Shown piece after piece: positions 58,590-64,000 of a DNA stretch of 64,000 nt (within the stretch, counting starts at the first letter, position 1; each line of letters begins with the position of its first letter). The position numbers and the translations under genes are program-made. Source of the DNA: Eonycteris spelaea. Taxonomy: Eukaryota > Chordata > Mammalia > Chiroptera > Pteropodidae. Where the stretch lies: positions 10,366,501 to 10,430,500 of the forward strand of contig PUFA01000057.1 in NCBI GenBank assembly GCA_003508835.1. The letters run 5' to 3'. The notes below the pieces were generated by a model. That model had not been told where the DNA came from and made no database searches. It saw nothing but the letters and a program-made list of their open reading frames with translations.

Positions 58590-59140
58590 GTTATATGCGC
58601 ACACTCACACACCCATATTCACACAAAATCATGTATACACATTCATGCTCACATTCATACACACGCAGTAATCTATACATACATACAGCATGCACACACA
58701 CAAAATACACACATAACTGTGCACACACATTAATACTTACTCATACATGGCACACTAATTCACTCATACATATACAGAAATATGCACACAAAACACAGAC
58801 ATTTATACACCTACACTCTCACACATGTGCACACAATCTAAACACACAGAAAAATATGTTCACGTCAGTGGATATGTACAAATGTATACACACTCTCACA
58901 CACATTCTCACATGCATACACACATAGACAACTCAACAAGACTGGGGAACATACATGCTTATGCTCAGTTCACAGAGTTACATTCATATAAACTGTCATA
59001 CATACACACATTCTCACACACACTCACTCATAAACAGCCACACACCCACATATACATTCCCCCACACACAGTCATACACTGTCATTCACATATACTCATA
59101 GACACGTACAATTAGTACACACTCACATGTGTACAACTCA
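58590..59140. repeat. CA/CATA-rich low-complexity tract
   Basis: About 550 bp in which the plus strand is built almost entirely of CACA, CATA, CACT and TACA words, with very little G. It is a decayed or compound CA microsatellite, much longer than the pure CA run at 11.4 kb. Two overlapping frames (110 and 96 codons) read Thr-His-Thr-Tyr-Ser repeats from it and are artefacts. Confidence 0.93.
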
Positions 59141-60039
59141 TACTCAGATACATGAGTGCAGTGTCTCTGGTTCTTCACAATATTTTTAGAAAGTGTGGAG
59201 ACACTTTGTCATCTCCAGTTCTGTGGACAACTTCTCCCTGGGAGCCCAGTTTAGGTAGGGTTGCCTTTGTGGGCCCGCTGACACTGATTGGAGTTTGGGT
59301 GGAGAAACATTTGCTGCTTTCTCCCTCTTATGTCATTTGTGGAGGACAATGCCTTCTTTGGTGTTTTCGAGGCCAGCTGGGGGCCTGTGGGTGGATTCTC
59401 TTTGGTTGGTTGAATATTTATGACCAGGTTCATTGACTCTCAGCAGTTAATGAGCAATTTTGCATTTTCCTGTTTGATTACCTGTATTTTGTCAGCTGAA
59501 GTTTATCTTATGCAAACTGGTCACCTCTCTGCATCATTTCCTCCTTTCCAGGTGTTTTTATGTGGTGCCAATATTGTATGAAATAACTTTTTGAGTGAAT
59601 TACTTGTTTTTCTTTGACCTGGCGTTATCCTGAAAAATGTAAGTCTAGCAAATATGGTGTGTCTGACTCCCTACAGCTCAGGTCCACCGAGCTTTGACAT
59701 TGCTTTGGGTACAGATAGTGAGTCAGGGTCCTTTCCCTGTATTACATGGAAAACAAATGTATTTTTGGACATTTAAATTATTGTTATAGCACAGGATATT
59801 ACAATAATTTTTAATAACGTTCTTATAATTCTTCTCAGTCTTATTTATGTGACCATAAAATAAAATAAGTAAAGTTTGTTAAACAACTGACATTGAATTT
59901 CTTCTCTGGATCTCTGGGTCCCAACCCTCATTCTCTAGAACAATCAGACATCCTTCTATTGTGTTGATGTCATTGGAGTAGGGAGTAAAACTGAAAAAAA
60001 AAGTTAGAAAGAAGGAGTGCTGTACCAGGATCAGTCTTT
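59141..60039. other. Unassigned sequence
   Basis: A 94-codon plus frame (59152-59436) is hydrophobic, with an antisense 60-codon shadow and no recognised domain. No repeat recognised. Confidence 0.4.
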
Positions 60040-60535
60040 TTTGTGTGTGATGAATTACACATAATACAAAATCTACCACCTTAGTCATTTTTAAGTGTAC
60101 TGTTTAGTGACATTAAGAATAATCACATTATTGTGCAAACATTACCACTATCCATTTCTAGAAACTTGCCATGTTACAAAACTGAAACTTTGTACCACTT
60201 AAACATTTGTCCCTTCCCCCAGCTCTTGGCAACATAATTCTATTTTCTGTCTTTATGAATTTGACTATTCTAGACACTTCTCTAAGTAGAGTCATGCAAT
60301 ATTTGTTCTTTTGTGACTGGCTAATTTCACTTCACATAATGTCCTCAAGTTTCATTCATGCTATATAGCATGTATAAGCATGTTTTTCACTTTTAAAGCT
60401 GCATATTATTCCTTGTATGTGTATACCACATTTTGTTTATCCATTCATCTGTGGATGGACACTTGGGTTGCTTCAAGCTATTAGCTATTTTAAATATGCT
60501 TCTGTAAACATTGGTGTTCATGGTTTTTTCTTCAG
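60040..60535 (-). mobile_element. Old L1 3' UTR, minus strand
   Basis: Reversed L1M 3' text: 'CATTATTGTGCAAACATTAC', 'CCATTTCTAGAAACTTGCCA', 'CAAAACTGAAACTTTGTACC', 'ATTTGACTATTCTAGACACT', AGTCATGCAATATTTG, 'TTTATCCATTCATCTGTGGA', TGGACACTTGGGTTGC. Same family type as the 43.8-kb flank, a different copy. Confidence 0.88.
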
Positions 60536-60579
60536 ACCTACTAACTACGGATTTCTTGTTGAATTGTCTATCAGTTCAC

Positions 60580-60670
60580 TTTTGCCTCAGTTTTCTTATC
60601 TGTAAAGTTACTTCACCAAGGATACACAATTAGCAAATGGGGTCTGGAATCCTGAACTCTGATTCTGAGT
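60580..60670. repeat. MIR-like fragments, mixed orientation
   Basis: 'TTGCCTCAGTTTTCTTATCT' with GTAAA reads as forward MIR. It is followed directly by 'AGGATACACAATTAGCAAAT' and GTCTGGAATCCTGAACTCTGATTC split by decay, which reads as reversed MIR. Short and ambiguous. Confidence 0.45.
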
Positions 60671-62554
60671 TCTGTCCACGGCTCAGAGAAAAAGCAGTTC
60701 ACAGCAAAATCCAGAGAACATGTGTGAGCTTATTTCATCAGCACCTCTTAGCTCTCAACCCATGCTCAGCTGGGCAGACTTTGGTGTTCAGTGGGTTTTT
60801 CAAGTAGGTTCCCAGAAAGAGGCAGATCCAACAAGCCTGGTGTCAGTAGACCATCAGGCACAAGTTGGTGAGTTGGCTGAAAGTGGAATTTCTCCAAGTG
60901 GACATTATCCAAGGAACTTCTCCAACTCAACTGAAATCCCACAAACAGGTACACATGCACCTCAACAACTGAGAGACCAATTCCTCCATATGGAGGCAAT
61001 GAGGATGCCTAAAGGCAGTAATGGAGCACCAGAGTTAGACAATGTCTTGCCTCTGGTAAAACATAGGAGCTGTTGATGCATTGCTGTGAGTGCATTGAAT
61101 GAATGAAGTACTTATTAAGTCAAGATCCACTATAACTGGAAATATTTATTTCATTTTTTGCTATATTGATGGTTCTAGCTTTACATACAAATATAGTATT
61201 TGGGAGAAGTACTGCTTATTTCTTAAAGCTTAACATTAGGAAAGAAATACCTTTTGAAAATGTCTAGCCACTTCTCCTTTCTTTAAGACCCTTGAAGGAG
61301 AGAGAGAGAACTTTCCAGTCTCCTAGGAATTGGGAGCCAGATGTCAGGCCCCCATAACCAAACCAATGGTGCTGCTTTCCCTGCATTGGCTGTTCATTGA
61401 CCTTTTCTACAGAGTCATCTAGAAAAGCGAACCATTTAGGTGGGTTCATAAACAGCAGATGTTCTGTTTTATCTTGGGATATCCTTTCACCAGAGGATTA
61501 TGATTACAATTATGGATGTCTAGTCTCCTTCTCAACAATTCTGATATAATTGATTTGGGGAGAGAAGGCCGGACACATTTTTAAGAAGCTCTTCCCTGTC
61601 ATTTTGATGTACAGCCAGTATTAAGATCCATCTATAAGATGAGGGGAAACCAAGGCTTCCCACGGAGGAAGTGTTTCCTACACCTTTAAGGTATATGGGG
61701 GAGGGGTCCTGGCCCACATTTTGCAAACTCAGCTTTCCTCCAAATAACAAAGAAATCAGGACTTGTACCCAAATAGATTCTTGTCCCCAGTTGACAGGAT
61801 CACATGAAAGAAAACCTATCTTTTGTGGAAACAAAATCTATATATGCTGGTGATCAACAGTGACCTGAAATTCTCCATTATTTTTTAAAAGTGAATAACA
61901 TTTAAGATCATGACACTCTCACCTAATATAATTGCATTAGCTCCAAATCCTGGGATGAAGTATGTCACATCCTCCTTGGTTATTTCAGGGTCTTATTTTA
62001 AGCATCAGCATGCTGGGCTCACTGCTACCAGTTGAGTTTATGGGCGGGATTTTGTAGCTCTGTTGTTCCCCGGAGAATGTTCTCCTGTTCTGTCCTCTCT
62101 GCACAAGTAGTGTGAACTGCCACAAGATTGGATACCAGCACTTGAGATGGTACCCATCTACTAGGATGAGAAATGAAAGGACTATGAACCCTAACTACAA
62201 AGTCTTTTTTCCCCACCTCATTCTGAAAGTCACATTTCACACCTGTACCAAGACAGCTGGAGACAATTTCAAAATAAGTGAAAATCAACTCAGACAAAGG
62301 AAGATAGTACTGAGGGACACCTAAAGTCATTCTTGGTTGAGTTTTCTCAGTACTAACTGGCTTAAAGCCATGTATGACAATAGTAGCAAAGATTAGAAAG
62401 GATTTATTGAGATCGAAAAATGCACTGGAAAGGAAAATCAGAAAATATCTTTCAGAACTTTCGAGCTAGCTTTTTGGAAAGCCACTCAAGGGCTAATTAG
62501 AGCAAGTGCAACAGAAATAGGTGATTATGTTTTGCTAATGCCTACCATTGTCAG
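60671..62554. other. Unassigned sequence
   Basis: A 118-codon plus frame (60720-61076) and a 100-codon minus frame (61532-61834) are the longest here. Neither shows a domain, and other frames overlap them. No repeat recognised. Confidence 0.4.
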
Positions 62555-62750
62555 ATATGGTACTTTATTCTCATCTGATCTAATATTTCAATGACTATAG
62601 CAAGACAAGCAATATTGTCTCCACTTAACAAATGAAGAAACTGAATCTCAGAGAGGTTAACTCATTTGCCCAAGGTAACATAGCTTCTAAATGCTGCTGT
62701 GGATTCCAACCCATGTCTATTTGATTTGAGGCTATATGACTGCCCACGAC
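62555..62750 (-). mobile_element. MIR SINE, minus strand
   Basis: Reversed MIR: 'TTGTCTCCACTTAACAAATG', 'AAGAAACTGAATCTCAGAGA', GGTTAACTCATTTGCC, 'CAAGGTAACATAGCTTCTAA', 'ATGCTGCTGTGGATTCCAAC', CCATGTCTATTTGATT. The core is strong and the 3' tail decayed. Confidence 0.92.
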
Positions 62751-64000
62751 TGTCAATGATCCTTTTTTCATTAACATATTTCCTACTATTCATTCTCACT
62801 GCAAATGAACTGCAAATTCTTAAAAACAGTTTACTTGCAGGTTTTATACTTTTTTTTTTTTGACATTGTGCTATATACACAGTGGGTTGTCAGAAGATTT
62901 TGGCCACGATTCCTCTAAATAGTAACTTACACACTTGTGGGAATTGGGAGAAACTCTGGGAGACAATTCTGAGCAATGTTGGGCTGACTACTTAAGAAAA
63001 GGCTCAGATGCTTGGTGCTAAATCTGAAAACTGCAGAGCCTTCCACACCAACCAATGAAAAACTATCAGATTTACATACCCAGTCTGAAAGTGAGACTAT
63101 TCACTTTGTTGCATTTTATACCCAGAAAATACAAATAATAGGATACATCAAAGTAGTAATACCTCAACCTTCTGGGGGCAGAAGATTCTTAGAGAGAATT
63201 TGAATGATTCCCAAGAGCTGGGAAATCACACCAAGCATGGCCAGTGGGCTGAGTAAACACTATGCTTCCTACCCAAGATGTATCCCATTGAATTTAGGAT
63301 ATTCTAGATTCTGGAAAGCCCTCCAGTATTAATGTACTACTAGAAAATAAACACCGATGTTAAATTATTAGCACAATGGTTAAGACGTTGCCATTTGTCA
63401 AAATCATGCCAATAGTAAAGTATAAATTAAAGTATATTTTTAAAAGTACATGTTACATTGATGAAATATTTTATGCACTATTTTTCAAGTTAAAGTAAAC
63501 AATTTTGTTAAAGTAGATTAGTAAAGTTACTTAACAATGTTTATAGAACTTATAACATTTCCCCCTTACAATAGTTTGCTAAAAATGCACCTTAAAAGAA
63601 GCCTTTATTCTCAATAATGCTAAAACCACTAGTGGGGGTTTCTCTCTCTCTGCCTCCTCTCTGAGCATTCTTGTGAAAAATCATTAACTCTTAGGGAGCA
63701 GATCAAGATTCTGAAGAGGTTCCCAGAGGAGCTGCTAATTACAGACAATCAGCAAATGATCAGGTCTATTAGAAAGTGTGGCTACATCAGGTCTGATCTT
63801 GTTAGGCACCAAATCACAGAACACAACAAAATATACTAGGAAATGTTACCCTTGGGGAAGTGAAGAATACATGAAATAAGTTGTCAGATTTTAAAATATT
63901 TCCTTAAACATGGAGCTTTGTCAGGTTTTTTCAAAGCATGTTCTCACAACCATTATCAAATTTTTAATCTTACAAATATGACCAGATAATCCATTCGAGA
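62751..64000. other. Unassigned sequence to window end
   Basis: No repeat or exon recognised. Includes a T-run at about 62850-62861 and a short TCTC tract at 63642-63650. Confidence 0.45.

Noticed and set aside
58595..59115. Thr/His/Ser-rich frames of 110 and 96 codons
   Set aside because: Direct translation of the CA-rich tract in two phases. A third phase would look similar.
60720..61076. 118-codon plus frame as a possible exon or small gene
   Set aside because: No recognised domain. An antisense 77-codon frame overlaps it, and nothing in the flanks suggests splice sites or a promoter.

Overview
This is mammalian nuclear DNA with no supportable protein-coding gene. It is AT-rich, densely stopped in all six frames, and filled with diverged eutherian repeats: MIR, L2, L1, MER5-type hAT elements, Tigger elements, and MLT1/ERVL-like LTRs. 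The long reading frames come from simple repeats or old retroelements. I see no convincing exon, RNA gene, CpG island or promoter, so the window is intergenic or inside a large intron. All repeat names are recognised by eye from memory of consensus families. Class and strand are usually firm; subfamily names and exact ends are approximate.

Organism: two short minus-strand L1 3' ends (38.4 kb and 47.5 kb) carry an L1 tail that I associate with bats. No primate Alu, rodent B1/B2, carnivore or ruminant tRNA-SINE is visible, and neither is the Ves SINE of vespertilionid bats. A bat outside the Ves-rich families is my best inference, not a proof.

Layout: 0-8 kb is mostly unassigned unique sequence with one MER5A and L1/L2 scraps. 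8-17 kb has L2 (minus), MIR (plus), a second MER5, and two adjacent Tigger-type miniature elements (15.39-16.20 kb). 17-25 kb has an MLT1-like LTR, three L1 pieces in two orientations and an L2. 25-34 kb has LTR-like fragments, several MIRs and long unassigned AT-rich DNA. 34.86-36.78 kb is an old minus-strand L1, followed by a MIR split by an MLT1-like LTR. 36.8-42.6 kb is largely repeat-free, apart from a young-looking truncated L1 flanked by a 13-bp direct repeat. 43.8-49.5 kb is a minus-strand L1 landscape spanning 3' UTR to ORF1-like sequence, with nested L1 pieces and a GT/GA microsatellite. 51-64 kb has two plus-strand L2s, L1 fragments, a probable class II ERV solo LTR at 54.3 kb, a TATCTA hexanucleotide array at 55.0 kb, another LTR at 56.5 kb, a 550-bp CA-rich tract at 58.6 kb, and a MIR at 62.6 kb.

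No genes work together here. The biology on view is retroelement history: nested insertions, preserved insertion scars and microsatellite growth inside old elements. I found no evidence of a new functional system.
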